From Bin87 sp965115825 (GTDB lineage: Bacteria; Chloroflexota; Dehalococcoidia; Lucifugimonadales; UBA3495): a DNA stretch of 64,000 nt. The notes below the pieces were generated by a model. That model saw only the letters and a list, made by a program, of their open reading frames with translations. It was not told the origin of the DNA and did no database searches. Position 1 is the first letter of the stretch, and each line of letters starts with the position of its first letter. Location: NCBI GenBank assembly GCA_965115825.1, contig OZ220464.1:248001-312000 (forward strand). Direction: 5' to 3'. The position numbers and the translations under genes were made by a program. This document shows, piece after piece, positions 51,200 through 59,514 of this stretch.

Positions 51200-52534
51200 G
51201 TGGAGTTGGGGATGGATGGGATGGATGGAGCGCAGGCCGGCGACTGGGATGGATGCGGGGTCGGATGGGAGACGGGGAACGCTGGGCGATGGGCGCAGGA
51301 TGGGGAACGGGCGGAAGGTTCCGGTCGGCGCGGTGGCGGCGGCAGTGGGGTTGGCTCGGTGGAGTTGGCGGCGGGTTCCGGGGGACGCGGCGCGGTTGAC
51401 GGCGGAGTGGGAGTTGGGAGCGGCGGAGGCGGCCGGGATGGGGTTGGCGCAGGGTTGGTTGATCCGGTGGAGTTTGCGCAGGATGTGCTGGGGGTGACGC
51501 TGTGGACGAAGCAGGAGGAGGCGCTGCGGGCGCTGATGCGTGAGCGACGGGTGGCGGTGAAGTCGGGCAACGGCCTGGGGAAGGATTTTACGGCGGCGGT
51601 GGCGGCGCTGTGGTATCTGTATGGGCATAATCCGGGGATTGTGCTGAGCACGGCGCCGACGTTTCGGCAGGTGCGGCACGTGCTTTGGAGACAGATACGG
51701 GCGCTGTGGCGTCGGGCGGCGAAGAAGCTGGGGGGCCGGATGCTGGATACGCGCTGGGAGCTGGGGCCGGAGCGGTATGCGCTGGGGCTGTCGGCGGACG
51801 AGGCGGAGCGGTTTCAAGGGTTTCACAGCGAGAATATGCTGGTGGTGGTGGATGAGGCGGAGGGCGTGGAGGAGGAGATTTATGAGGCGGTTGAGGCGGT
51901 GATGACGTCGGGGAACGTGAGGCTGCTGCTGATTGGGAATCCGACAACGTCGTCGGGGGCGTTTTACCGGGCGTTTAACGACGAGCTGGGGATGTATAAG
52001 ACCATCACGATATCGGCGTTGGAGTCGCCGAATGTGGTGAAGGGAGAGGTTGAGATACGTGGGCTGACGACGGCGGAGTGGGTTGAGGAACGGAGGGCGA
52101 TGTGGGGAGAGGAGAGCGATCTGTATCGGGCGCGGGTGTTGGGGGAGTTTCCGAGGCGGGAGGTGAACGCTTTGATTGCGATGGAGGACATCGTGTCGGC
52201 GATAGAGGCGCATGAGCGACGGGCGGGGGAACGGGGTGAGGAGGAACGGGGTCGGCGGGATGATGCGGGCGCGGACGCTTTGGGAGCGATGGGGACGGAG
52301 CGGGCGCCGGCCCGGGAACGCGGGGGACGGGATAACGCTTGGGGGCTGTTTCTGCCGGGGATGTTTGAGGAGCGGGCCGGAGAAGGCTGGGGGCGGGATG
52401 ACGCGGACGCTTTGGGAGCGATGGGGATGGAGCGGGCGCCGGCCCGGGAACGCGAGGGAAGGGATGATGCTTGGGGGCTGTTTCTGCCGGGGGTGTTTGA
52501 GGGAATTATATACCTGTGTACCAAGCCCCTATGA
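51200..52534 (+). CDS. Phage terminase large-subunit-like ATPase, nuclease half replaced by repeats
   Basis: DPVEFAQDVLGVTLWTKQEE near residue 88, Walker A SGNGLGKDF near 120, STAPTFRQVRHVLW, and Walker B MLVVVDEAEGVEEE near 213 identify the TerL packaging motor. The C-terminal nuclease domain is missing: after residue about 335 the protein becomes two 44-residue repeats (DALGAMGxERAPARE, WGLFLPGxFE), at 52274 and 52406. The Gly-rich first 80 codons look non-coding; the real start may be TTG 51455. No capsid, portal or tail gene is near, so this is a remnant or a domesticated gene. Confidence 0.6.
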   Translation: MELGMDGMDGAQAGDWDGCGVGWETGNAGRWAQDGERAEGSGRRGGGGSGVGSVELAAGSGGRGAVDGGVGVGSGGGGRDGVGAGLVDPVEFAQDVLGVTLWTKQEEALRALMRERRVAVKSGNGLGKDFTAAVAALWYLYGHNPGIVLSTAPTFRQVRHVLWRQIRALWRRAAKKLGGRMLDTRWELGPERYALGLSADEAERFQGFHSENMLVVVDEAEGVEEEIYEAVEAVMTSGNVRLLLIGNPTTSSGAFYRAFNDELGMYKTITISALESPNVVKGEVEIRGLTTAEWVEERRAMWGEESDLYRARVLGEFPRREVNALIAMEDIVSAIEAHERRAGERGEEERGRRDDAGADALGAMGTERAPARERGGRDNAWGLFLPGMFEERAGEGWGRDDADALGAMGMERAPAREREGRDDAWGLFLPGVFEGIIYLCTKPL

Positions 52535-52552
52535 GGCCGGGGCGTGACAGGT

Positions 52553-52765
52553 CTAGCACAGACCGTCGTTGTATAGCGTCTCGGGATAGTGAACTTCCCG
52601 TTCGCAGAGAGCGCAGTAGTACCGTTCCTGCGCCGGCGGGTCAAAGAAGCGACGCTTCGGCTTTGCTTGCAACACCGTCCGGGCAATTTCCGATGGCGTC
52701 GCGTCTATCCGAGGCGGATAGGTATATGACGACGGGCGCCCCCGTCCTTTCTTGGCGCGTGGCAT
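52553..52765 (-). CDS. Small Cys-containing protein (70 aa)
   Basis: ATG 52765 has AGAGGAAG nearby. MPRAKKGRGRPSSYTYPPRI is basic, followed by DATPSEIARTVLQAKPKRRF and a possible zinc site YYCALCEREVHYPETLYNDG ending in Cys. The gene converges with the terminase-like gene, 19 bp apart. The basic part could bind DNA. The combination is compatible with a phage-derived small protein; function unknown. Confidence 0.55.
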   Translation of the reverse strand: MPRAKKGRGRPSSYTYPPRIDATPSEIARTVLQAKPKRRFFDPPAQERYYCALCEREVHYPETLYNDGLC

Positions 52766-52891
52766 TGGCTTCCTCTGCGTCTGTCAGATGCGCCGATTAC
52801 ACAGCAAGCAACGCAGCTTGCAGATAGGCGCGGCAATCATCTGGCAAAGTGTGTCAAGCCGATGATTGCCACGTTTTTTGCGGACGGTAAC

Positions 52892-53989
52892 TTAAGCAGG
52901 GTGTAGGATGATGGACACGCCTTGCGTTTCCGCCAGGTTGAGCTGGTCTAGCGCGACGTTTTCGGAGATGACTGCCGGTATGACTGTGGCGTTTTCCAGC
53001 ACAGCGCTCAGTATCGTAGCTCGTTCAGCAGCGCGGCTTATGTCGGCGTCACCGGCGGTGATCGATATTTCCGCCGCTACATAGACCGTTTCTTGGCTGG
53101 GGTGCCTGTGGCCGGTGAATATCAGGTCCAGCGCCCACAAGGCGACGTTTTCGGACCTTGTGATCCGATTTTCGTCTTGAGCCTGGTAGGAGCTATCTTC
53201 CAAGTAGCGGTCCGGGGCCTGCCCGGGTCGCTTTAGGGCGCGGATGTTGCGTATGTCAAGCGCTTGTCCGGCGATGCTGTTGATGTTGTCAGCAATCTTG
53301 TTTTCGTAGTTGCTGCCCAAGGCGTTATCTACGCGGCCTTCAAGCCGATTGAAACGCTCGTCCACGTGTGCGAAGCCATCGGCCATTTCCTGGCGGATAG
53401 TAGCGCGGTCGGTGGCGGCTTGTGCGAAGCCATCGGCCATTTCCTGGCGGATAGCAGCGCGGTCGGTGGCGGCTTGTGCGAAGCCATCGGCCATTTCCTG
53501 GCGGATAGCAGCGCGGTCGGTGGCGGCTTGTGCGAAGCCATCGGCCATTTCCTGGCGGATAGCAACGCGGTCGGTGGCGGCTTGTGCGAAGCCATCGGCC
53601 ATTTCCTGGCGGATAGCAACGCGGTCGGTGGCGGCTTGTGCGAAGCCATCGGCCATTTCCTGGCGGATAGCAACGCGGTCGGTGGCGGCTTGTGCGAAGC
53701 CATCGGCCATTTCCTGGCGGATAGCAACGCGGTCGGTGGCGGCTTGTGCGAAGCCATCGGCCATTTCCTGACGGATAGCAGCGCGGTCGGTGGCGGCTTG
53801 TGCGAAGCCATCGGCTACAGTCTGGGTCAGTTTGTTGACCTGCTCAGTCAGCTGCGCGACGAGTTGGGGGAGCTGGCGCTCTTCGTCGGTAAGCAACTTG
53901 CGGCGCAGACTTTCCCTGACGTCGGGGTATTCGTCGATCACCCTCTCTATGTCAGCGATGGTGGATATGTACAGGTCTGGGGGCGTCAT
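52892..53989 (-). CDS. Repeat-expanded coiled-coil protein with nuclease-like C-terminal domain (DUF3782-like)
   Basis: A 365-residue protein; ATG 53989 follows GGAGGA. After about 55 residues (ADIERVIDEYPDVRESLRRK) come eight near-perfect 18-residue repeats MADGFAQAATDRVAIRQE, expected to form a long coiled coil. The last 130 residues, with GSNYENKIADNINSIAGQAL and VYVAAEISITAGDADISRAAERA, resemble the restriction-endonuclease-like tail of DUF3782 proteins. Repeat number is set by a 54-bp DNA unit, so length can change by recombination. Function unknown; related proteins are common in cyanobacteria and Chloroflexi. Confidence 0.7.
   Translation of the reverse strand: MTPPDLYISTIADIERVIDEYPDVRESLRRKLLTDEERQLPQLVAQLTEQVNKLTQTVADGFAQAATDRAAIRQEMADGFAQAATDRVAIRQEMADGFAQAATDRVAIRQEMADGFAQAATDRVAIRQEMADGFAQAATDRVAIRQEMADGFAQAATDRAAIRQEMADGFAQAATDRAAIRQEMADGFAQAATDRATIRQEMADGFAHVDERFNRLEGRVDNALGSNYENKIADNINSIAGQALDIRNIRALKRPGQAPDRYLEDSSYQAQDENRITRSENVALWALDLIFTGHRHPSQETVYVAAEISITAGDADISRAAERATILSAVLENATVIPAVISENVALDQLNLAETQGVSIILHPA
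53367..53815. repeat. Eight tandem 54-bp units plus a partial ninth (coding)
   Basis: Units start at 53367 and recur every 54 bp to 53745, with a 17-bp remnant at 53799. They encode the 18-residue coiled-coil repeats of the gene on the minus strand. Copies differ only at one or two positions (GTAGC, GCAGC, GCAAC). Confidence 0.95.
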
Positions 53990-54350
53990 TTTGGGTTCCT
54001 CCGGCGGTGTCCCAATTATAGCCCCCTGCTTTGGCGGCAGTAAAGAGGGGCTATAAGCTTTCGTGCAAAAATCTGATGGGTAAGGGTGCCCAGCTATGCC
54101 CTGGCGCGCATCTAGTAGGGGGCCTGCTCCGGTTAACCGCGTGCAAGGCAAGCATCTGATTGCCAACGGCGTGGGTAAAATGGTATGTCAATTCCCTAAT
54201 TTTGCTATAAATTGCCGGCGCGGGGTGAAATCGCTTGCCTGGCGGATGGGCTTCGGCAAGGCGGGCTGGGGAATGGCTTGAATATCCGGGGATCCCGTTT
54301 GATAATGCCAGCGGCGGCCGGTATCTGGCCGGCGGAGGCTCGGTAATCTA

Positions 54351-55952
54351 ATGATTGAAACGCTTGGAGGGGTTCTGGGGGGCGTTGGGCTGCTGTTTTT
54401 TGGGATGTGGCTGCTGGCTGAGAACCTGAAGCGGGTGGTGGGGCCGCGCTTGCGGATGCTGGCCAGCCGGCTGGCGGACAACCGCTTTGCGGCTTTCGGC
54501 TGGGGGACGTTGGCGGGCGCGATTACGCAGAGTTCGCCGGCGGTTACGTTCATCACCATCAGTATGCTGCGGTCGGGGCTGATTTCGGCGCGGCAAGGCT
54601 ATCCCATCGCGCTGGGGGCGCAGATGGGGGTGGGGCTGATTCTGTTCATCGTTACGGTGGACATTCGGGTGGCGGCGTTGTTCGGCATCGGCGTAGGGGG
54701 AGCGCTAATCACGCGGCTGAACCGGGGGAATTATCGGGAAGCGGGGGCGATGCTGTTCGGGGTGGCGGCGCTGCTGTTCGGGCTGTCGCTGATTAAGGAG
54801 TCGGCGGCGCCGCTGTCGGATCAGGCGTGGTTTCAGGCGGGGCTGGAGTTGTCGGCCGGTTCGGTGATTCTCTCTTTTATCCTGGGGGCGCTGCTGACGT
54901 TTATCGTGCAGGCGCTGGTTCCGGTGGTGGCGTTCGGCATTGGGCTGGCGGCGGCGGATTTGGTGGGGGTGGAGCAGGTTTTGATGTACATTTACGGCTC
55001 TTATGTGGGGCTGGCCATCAGCGTAATGGTGGTGTCTTACGGGTTGAGGGGGACGGCGCGGCAGCTGGGGATGTTCTGGGCGATACAGGTGTTTTTTTCG
55101 GCGGCGATATTAGTGGGGCTGCTTTATGTAGAGTTGTCTTTTGGGGTTCCGTTAGTGGCGGCGCTGGTGACGTGGCCGGACATCGGGCTGGGGCCGCAGA
55201 TGGCGCTGGCGGTGATAGTTTTCGGGATGCCGTCGCGGATTGTGGTTCTGGCGGCGCCGGATTGGACGATGCGGCAGTTTGCGCGCGTCTGGCCGGCCAG
55301 CACGGAGGAGTTGGAGTCGCAGCCGCGGTATATTCACGACCAGGCGATGGATGATGTGGAGACAGCGCTGGATTTGACGCATCTGGAGCAGCGGCGGGTG
55401 CTGGGGATGTTCTCGGGATACCTGGATCGGGCGCGGGAAGGACGTCCGGCGGGCGAGATACGGGATTGGGCGCGGGAAGTGAACGGGCGGATTGACGAGT
55501 TTTTGGATGAACTGGGGCGGCAGAATCCCGGGGGGAGCGGTGAGCGTAGGAACGCGGTTTTGAGTCGGCAGAAGCTGATTACGTGGCTGGAGGAGCAGTT
55601 TGCAACGCTGCCGGAGGCGCTGCGGGAGCTGCCGGAGGATGATGCTACGATGGACGGCTTTCGGATGAGCGTGGTGGAAGGGACGGATGCGGCGCTGCTG
55701 ATTTTCCTGGATGCGCTGGAGGATAATGATGGGGACGGCTGGGAGTTTGCGGAGCAGCTGATGGGAGACCGGCGCGCGCTGATGCAGGAGGTGCGGGCGC
55801 GCTATCTGGCGCTGACGCCGGAGGAGAACGCCGGGCAGCAACGCATCATCATTGAGACGACGAACGCGGTGGAGAACATATTCTTCCTGCTGGCGCAGCT
55901 GACGCGGGATTTTCGGGAGGCGAGCCGGGGGAGAGGCGTCGGGGCAGGGTGA
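54351..55952 (+). CDS. Na/Pi cotransporter family protein (NptA-like) with PhoU-like C-terminus
   Basis: A 533-residue membrane protein. GGVGLLFFGMWLLAENLK is the standard start of the family, and AGAITQSSPAVTFITIS has the first QSS motif. The second inverted repeat (LLTFIVQALVPVVAFGIG) has QAL where QSS is expected, so one half of the substrate site may be altered. The soluble C-terminal 200 residues are helical and PhoU-like (ETTNAVENIFFLLAQ). It should move inorganic phosphate with sodium. The ribosome site is weak. Confidence 0.85.
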   Translation: MIETLGGVLGGVGLLFFGMWLLAENLKRVVGPRLRMLASRLADNRFAAFGWGTLAGAITQSSPAVTFITISMLRSGLISARQGYPIALGAQMGVGLILFIVTVDIRVAALFGIGVGGALITRLNRGNYREAGAMLFGVAALLFGLSLIKESAAPLSDQAWFQAGLELSAGSVILSFILGALLTFIVQALVPVVAFGIGLAAADLVGVEQVLMYIYGSYVGLAISVMVVSYGLRGTARQLGMFWAIQVFFSAAILVGLLYVELSFGVPLVAALVTWPDIGLGPQMALAVIVFGMPSRIVVLAAPDWTMRQFARVWPASTEELESQPRYIHDQAMDDVETALDLTHLEQRRVLGMFSGYLDRAREGRPAGEIRDWAREVNGRIDEFLDELGRQNPGGSGERRNAVLSRQKLITWLEEQFATLPEALRELPEDDATMDGFRMSVVEGTDAALLIFLDALEDNDGDGWEFAEQLMGDRRALMQEVRARYLALTPEENAGQQRIIIETTNAVENIFFLLAQLTRDFREASRGRGVGAG

Positions 55953-55960
55953 CGGGGGTG

Positions 55961-56004
55961 GTCAGAAGCAGGGGTTTTCGGGATTGGGGGATGTTCAGGA
56001 TTGG
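55961..56004 (+). repeat. Dispersed repeat, degenerate copy 4
   Basis: GTCAGAAGCAGGGGTTTTCG then GGATTGGGGGATGTTCAGGATTGGG, a worn copy of the 45-bp element at 22259. It lies just after the Na/Pi gene. Confidence 0.5.
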
Positions 56005-56118
56005 GTTACGGGCCGGCTGTGGGTTTGCGGGAGGAGTGGATGAGGTGGGGTGAAGGCTTGGCGATTGCGGCTATGTCACAATGAGGAGGCTGACAAGAAT
56101 TGCCGTTGAGGGTGGAGT

Positions 56119-57234
56119 ATGGCAGACTATCAGGCAGGAAGGCGAAGGATTGCACCGGTCGCCGGAGGGAAGATGCTCGAGCAATATACAATAGCGGATA
56201 TACTGACCTGGCTGGATGAGAAAACTCTCGTTGTCAACCGGGAATTCCAGCGCAGCAGCAAGGTTTGGCCCGTCGCCGCAAAAGTTTATCTAATGGACAC
56301 CATTCTGCGCGGGATGCCCATACCGAAGATTTACATTCGGACGCAAACCGACGTGACTACCAGGAGGAGCTATCGGGAGGTAGTTGACGGCCAGCAGCGA
56401 CTGATGGCAATCCAGTCGTTCGCCCGTGATGAATTTCCGCTGCGGCAAGCCGGCAACGGCCTGGAGGAATGTGTAGGAAAACGATACTCGGAATTGAACG
56501 AGGACGACAAGCTGAAGTTCCTGGAATATCCACTACCCGTTGAGCAACTGCTGAATGCGGATGACGCATACGTCTTTGACGTATTCCAGCGTCTGAACAC
56601 GTACAATTACAATCTATCCTCCCAGGAACTGAGGCACGGCAAGTATCATGGAGTTTTCCGGAACGCTGTGATAACGTCGTCAAAGCAGTGGGGATTCCTG
56701 TGGGATAAGTATAGCGTCATCGGCAAGCGCGCCAGGGTGAGGATGGCGGATGACGAACTGATGGCGCAATTATTCGGCGTCATCCTGGAAGGGGTCAACG
56801 ACGGAGGGCAACCGAAGATTGAAAGGCTGTACAAAGACTATGACGAGAAGATTCCCGATTATGTTTCGGGGCGCGTAGAGCGCACGCTGGACTACATCAC
56901 CCGCAATTTTGCCGAGATATTGGAAACCGGCATCGCAAGGTCGCCGCACTTCCTGATGTTGTTTGCTGCGGTTGCACACGCAAAGTTTGGCATCCCTCCG
57001 GGTGGGATAGGAAAAGAGGATATGCCGCGCCGCGACCCGCACGCTCTTACGGACGTTGGGGTTGCGGTAGTCAATCTCAGCGCTCTGGCGGATGCGCTTG
57101 ACCAAGACACTGAAGAAATCCCGAGCAGGCTCCATGAGTTCCGATTTGCCTCGGCTGGCAGTACACAGCGGATTAGAAGCCGGCGGGTCAGGTTCGAGAT
57201 GACCTACAAAGCGCTGCTGCCAGCCACGATTTAG
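56119..57234 (+). CDS. DUF262 domain-containing protein
   Basis: A 371-residue protein with the ParB/sulfiredoxin-like DUF262 fold. NREFQRSSKVWP matches the first family motif and REVVDGQQRLMAIQSF the DGQQR motif; FQRLNTYNYNLSSQELRHGK corresponds to the third conserved segment. There is no DUF1524 HNH half, unlike the protein at 11687. The gene is followed 4 bp later by a HEPN-like protein, so a two-gene defence cassette is likely. DUF262 proteins hydrolyse NTP in GmrSD-type systems. Confidence 0.85.
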   Translation: MADYQAGRRRIAPVAGGKMLEQYTIADILTWLDEKTLVVNREFQRSSKVWPVAAKVYLMDTILRGMPIPKIYIRTQTDVTTRRSYREVVDGQQRLMAIQSFARDEFPLRQAGNGLEECVGKRYSELNEDDKLKFLEYPLPVEQLLNADDAYVFDVFQRLNTYNYNLSSQELRHGKYHGVFRNAVITSSKQWGFLWDKYSVIGKRARVRMADDELMAQLFGVILEGVNDGGQPKIERLYKDYDEKIPDYVSGRVERTLDYITRNFAEILETGIARSPHFLMLFAAVAHAKFGIPPGGIGKEDMPRRDPHALTDVGVAVVNLSALADALDQDTEEIPSRLHEFRFASAGSTQRIRSRRVRFEMTYKALLPATI

Positions 57235-57238
57235 TCGT

Positions 57239-57868
57239 ATGCGAAAGAGTTCGTTGAACGCGCTCTACAGGTCATACGCTGCCCGGAGCCGTTCTTTGAT
57301 GTCCCGGTCGGCCGAGGCTCTGACGGCTTCGCCGGCAGAGATGATGATACGCGAGCAACTCCACCGGGACGGCTTGTTATTTCTGGTGGTGCGGCTACAG
57401 CATCTGTGGGGCGAGTTTTGCCGGGAGTTGGTGTTAAGGTCGGCCATCGGACGCTGCGTGACGAGAACGGGGATATACGTGCCGCCGGCGCCGGACGTGA
57501 GGCGTGTCGGCGACCTGCCTGGTATCGCCAGGAGATTTAGCAGACGGCCATTCACGGGATCCGGGGCTCTGTGGGAAGCGCCCGAAATTGCGATAGGGCG
57601 GGCCAGGGAATTACGAGTGGCTAATTACGGTCAGATAAATCTGGGACTGAGTGCGGTTAATGCCACAAACTACATGAAGCCCATTAGGAACTTTATCGTC
57701 CATCCTGGCATTAGTTCAGTAGCCAGATACGACCAGGCCGTCAGGAGTCTCGGCTTTCCGGGTTTATCTCCGGTTGAGTTGCTGGGTCGGCGGCTACCGG
57801 GGGGAGCCAGTATCTTTGACGTCTGGGTATGGGAGTTGGAAACTGCGGCTTGGAACGCGGTTGCCTGA
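57239..57868 (+). CDS. HEPN-like protein, partner of DUF262 (MAE_28990/MAE_18760-like)
   Basis: A 209-residue helical protein starting 4 bp after the DUF262 stop. The segment NYMKPIRNFIVHPGISSVA near residues 141-159 fits the HEPN active site RxxxxH (Arg and His five apart), and LHRDGLLFLVVRLQHLWGEF near 60 is a long amphipathic helix. HEPN-like nucleases of the MAE_28990 group are known to lie beside DUF262 genes, which supports the call. It is probably an RNase controlled by the DUF262 protein. Detailed family placement is from context and motif. Confidence 0.6.
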   Translation: MRKSSLNALYRSYAARSRSLMSRSAEALTASPAEMMIREQLHRDGLLFLVVRLQHLWGEFCRELVLRSAIGRCVTRTGIYVPPAPDVRRVGDLPGIARRFSRRPFTGSGALWEAPEIAIGRARELRVANYGQINLGLSAVNATNYMKPIRNFIVHPGISSVARYDQAVRSLGFPGLSPVELLGRRLPGGASIFDVWVWELETAAWNAVA

Positions 57869-58073
57869 TGCAATAGCCGACGCAGCGCTTCCGAAGGCGG
57901 ATATGCGTTGAGGGGTTGCCGTTGGGCGGGTTGGTGTGGCAAACTGGGGGTGGAAGCGGTCGGCTTTGGCCGGCGGCGGGCGGATGGGCGGCGACGCAGG
58001 GCAACGTGGCGCAGCGTTTGGGCCGTTTTTGCGGCGGCGCAGGGAGGCGCAACGCGGCGCAGCGTTTCAATGA

Positions 58074-58148
58074 GCGGGCGTAACTCAGTGGTAGAGTGTT
58101 TGCTTCCCAAGCAAAAAGTCGTGGGTTCGAATCCCATCGCCCGCTCCA
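58074..58148 (+). tRNA. tRNA-Gly (anticodon CCC), CCA encoded
   Basis: Acceptor GCGGGCG pairs with CGCCCGC; the anticodon stem TTTGC/GCAAA holds TTCCCAA (anticodon CCC); T-loop GGTTCGAATCC. Discriminator T and genomic CCA end the 75-nt gene. It lies between the DUF262-HEPN cassette and formate dehydrogenase. Confidence 0.95.
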
Positions 58149-58173
58149 TTCTGCATTGCGCGAGGTTTTCCTG

Positions 58174-59391
58174 ATGAGTTCCAATTCCGGGCTGAAAGTT
58201 GTTTGCGTGTTGTATGATGACCCGGTGACGGGGTTTCCGCCGAGTTATGCTCGCGACGATATACCGGCGTTGAGCAGTTACCCCGATGGGCAGACGCTGC
58301 CGTCGCCGTCGGGCATTGACTTTACGCCGGGGCATCTGCTGGGTTCGGTGTCGGGCGGGCTGGGCCTGGAGCCTTTTCTGACGGCGCGGGGGCATCGGTT
58401 TGTGGTTACGTCGGACAAGGACGGGCCGGATTCGGTGTTTGAGCGGGAGCTGGCGGACGCCGACGTGGTCATTTCGCAGCCTTTCTGGCCGGCGTATCTG
58501 ACGGCGGAGCGGATTGCCCGGGCTCCGAACCTGAAGCTGGCGGTTACGGCGGGCATCGGGTCGGACCACGTTGACTTGCAGGCGGCGATGTCCCGGGGCA
58601 TTACGGTGTGCGAGGTTACGTGGTGCAACAGCATCAGCGTGGCGGAGCATGCGGTGATGCAGATGCTGGCGCTGGTGCGGGACTATATTCCGCAGTACGG
58701 CTGGGTGGTGCGCGGCGGCTGGAACATCGCCGACGCCGTTTCCCGGTCTTACGACATTGAAGGGATGGATGTGGGCGTGGTGGCGGCCGGGCGCATCGGT
58801 CTGGCGGTGCTGAAGCGGATGAAGCCCTTTGACGTGAACCTGCACTACACCGACCGGCATCGGCTGCCGGCGGAGGTGGAGCGGGAGCTGGTGCTGACTT
58901 ATCACGCCACGGTGGAGTCGCTGGTGGGCGTGTGCGACGTGGTGAGCATCCACTGTCCGCTGCATCCGGAGACTGAGGATATGTTCAACGATGCGCTAAT
59001 CGGGAAGATGAAGCGGGGAGCGTATATTGTGAATACGGCGCGGGGCAAGATCTGCAACCGGGACGCCATCGTGCGGGCGTTGGAGAGCGGGCAGCTGGCG
59101 GGCTATGCGGGGGATGTGTGGTTTCCGCAGCCGGCGCCTAACGACCACCCCTGGCGGGCGATGCCGGGCCACGCGATGACGCCGCACACGTCGGGGACGT
59201 CGCTGTCGGCGCAGGCGCGCTACGCGTCGGGGGTGCGGGAGATACTGGAGAACTGGCTGGACGGGCGGCCCATACGGGAGGAGTATCTCATTGTGCAAGG
59301 GGGCGCGCTGGCCGGCGCGGGGGCGCACTCGTACAGCGAGGGCGACGCTACGGGCGGTTCGGAGGAGGCGGCGCGGTTTGTGGCGGGGTGA
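58174..59391 (+). CDS. fdh: NAD-dependent formate dehydrogenase
   Basis: A 405-residue D-2-hydroxyacid-dehydrogenase-family enzyme of the metal-free formate dehydrogenase group. FDH hallmarks are CNSISVAEHAVMQMLALVR with the substrate Asn, DVGVVAAGRIGLAVLKR at the NAD site with Asp in HYTDRHRLP, NTARGKICNRDAI with the Arg, and TPHTSGTSLSAQARYA with the catalytic His. It oxidises formate to CO2 with NAD. It starts 25 bp after tRNA-Gly; the ribosome site is weak. The frame is open upstream into the tRNA, but ATG 58174 fits the family start. Confidence 0.92.
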   Translation: MSSNSGLKVVCVLYDDPVTGFPPSYARDDIPALSSYPDGQTLPSPSGIDFTPGHLLGSVSGGLGLEPFLTARGHRFVVTSDKDGPDSVFERELADADVVISQPFWPAYLTAERIARAPNLKLAVTAGIGSDHVDLQAAMSRGITVCEVTWCNSISVAEHAVMQMLALVRDYIPQYGWVVRGGWNIADAVSRSYDIEGMDVGVVAAGRIGLAVLKRMKPFDVNLHYTDRHRLPAEVERELVLTYHATVESLVGVCDVVSIHCPLHPETEDMFNDALIGKMKRGAYIVNTARGKICNRDAIVRALESGQLAGYAGDVWFPQPAPNDHPWRAMPGHAMTPHTSGTSLSAQARYASGVREILENWLDGRPIREEYLIVQGGALAGAGAHSYSEGDATGGSEEAARFVAG

Positions 59392-59397
59392 TGGGGG

Positions 59398-59441
59398 TTG
59401 TCAGAATCAGGATTTACCGGATTTTGGGATTTTCAGGATGG
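59398..59441 (+). repeat. Dispersed repeat, copy 5
   Basis: TTGTCAGAATCAGGATTTAC onwards, ending TTTTCAGGATGG. It begins 6 bp after the formate dehydrogenase stop, 73 bp ahead of copy 6. Confidence 0.85.
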
Positions 59442-59470
59442 GTGGCGTGGCGGGCGGTGGTGAGCTGGGG

Positions 59471-59514
59471 TTGTCAGAATCAGGATTTACCGGATTTTAG
59501 GATTTTCAGGATGG
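59471..59514 (+). repeat. Dispersed repeat, copy 6, abutting the hsdR start codon
   Basis: Same element as copy 5; its final TCAGGATGG contains the ATG at 59511 of the restriction gene, so the repeat has become its leader and probable ribosome site. Confidence 0.85.

Noticed and set aside
51200..52765. Intact prophage
   Set aside because: Only a truncated terminase and one small Cys protein are present; no integrase, portal, capsid, tail or lysis genes.
53367..53815. CRISPR or satellite DNA
   Set aside because: The 54-bp units have no unique spacers and keep an open frame encoding 18-residue coiled-coil repeats.
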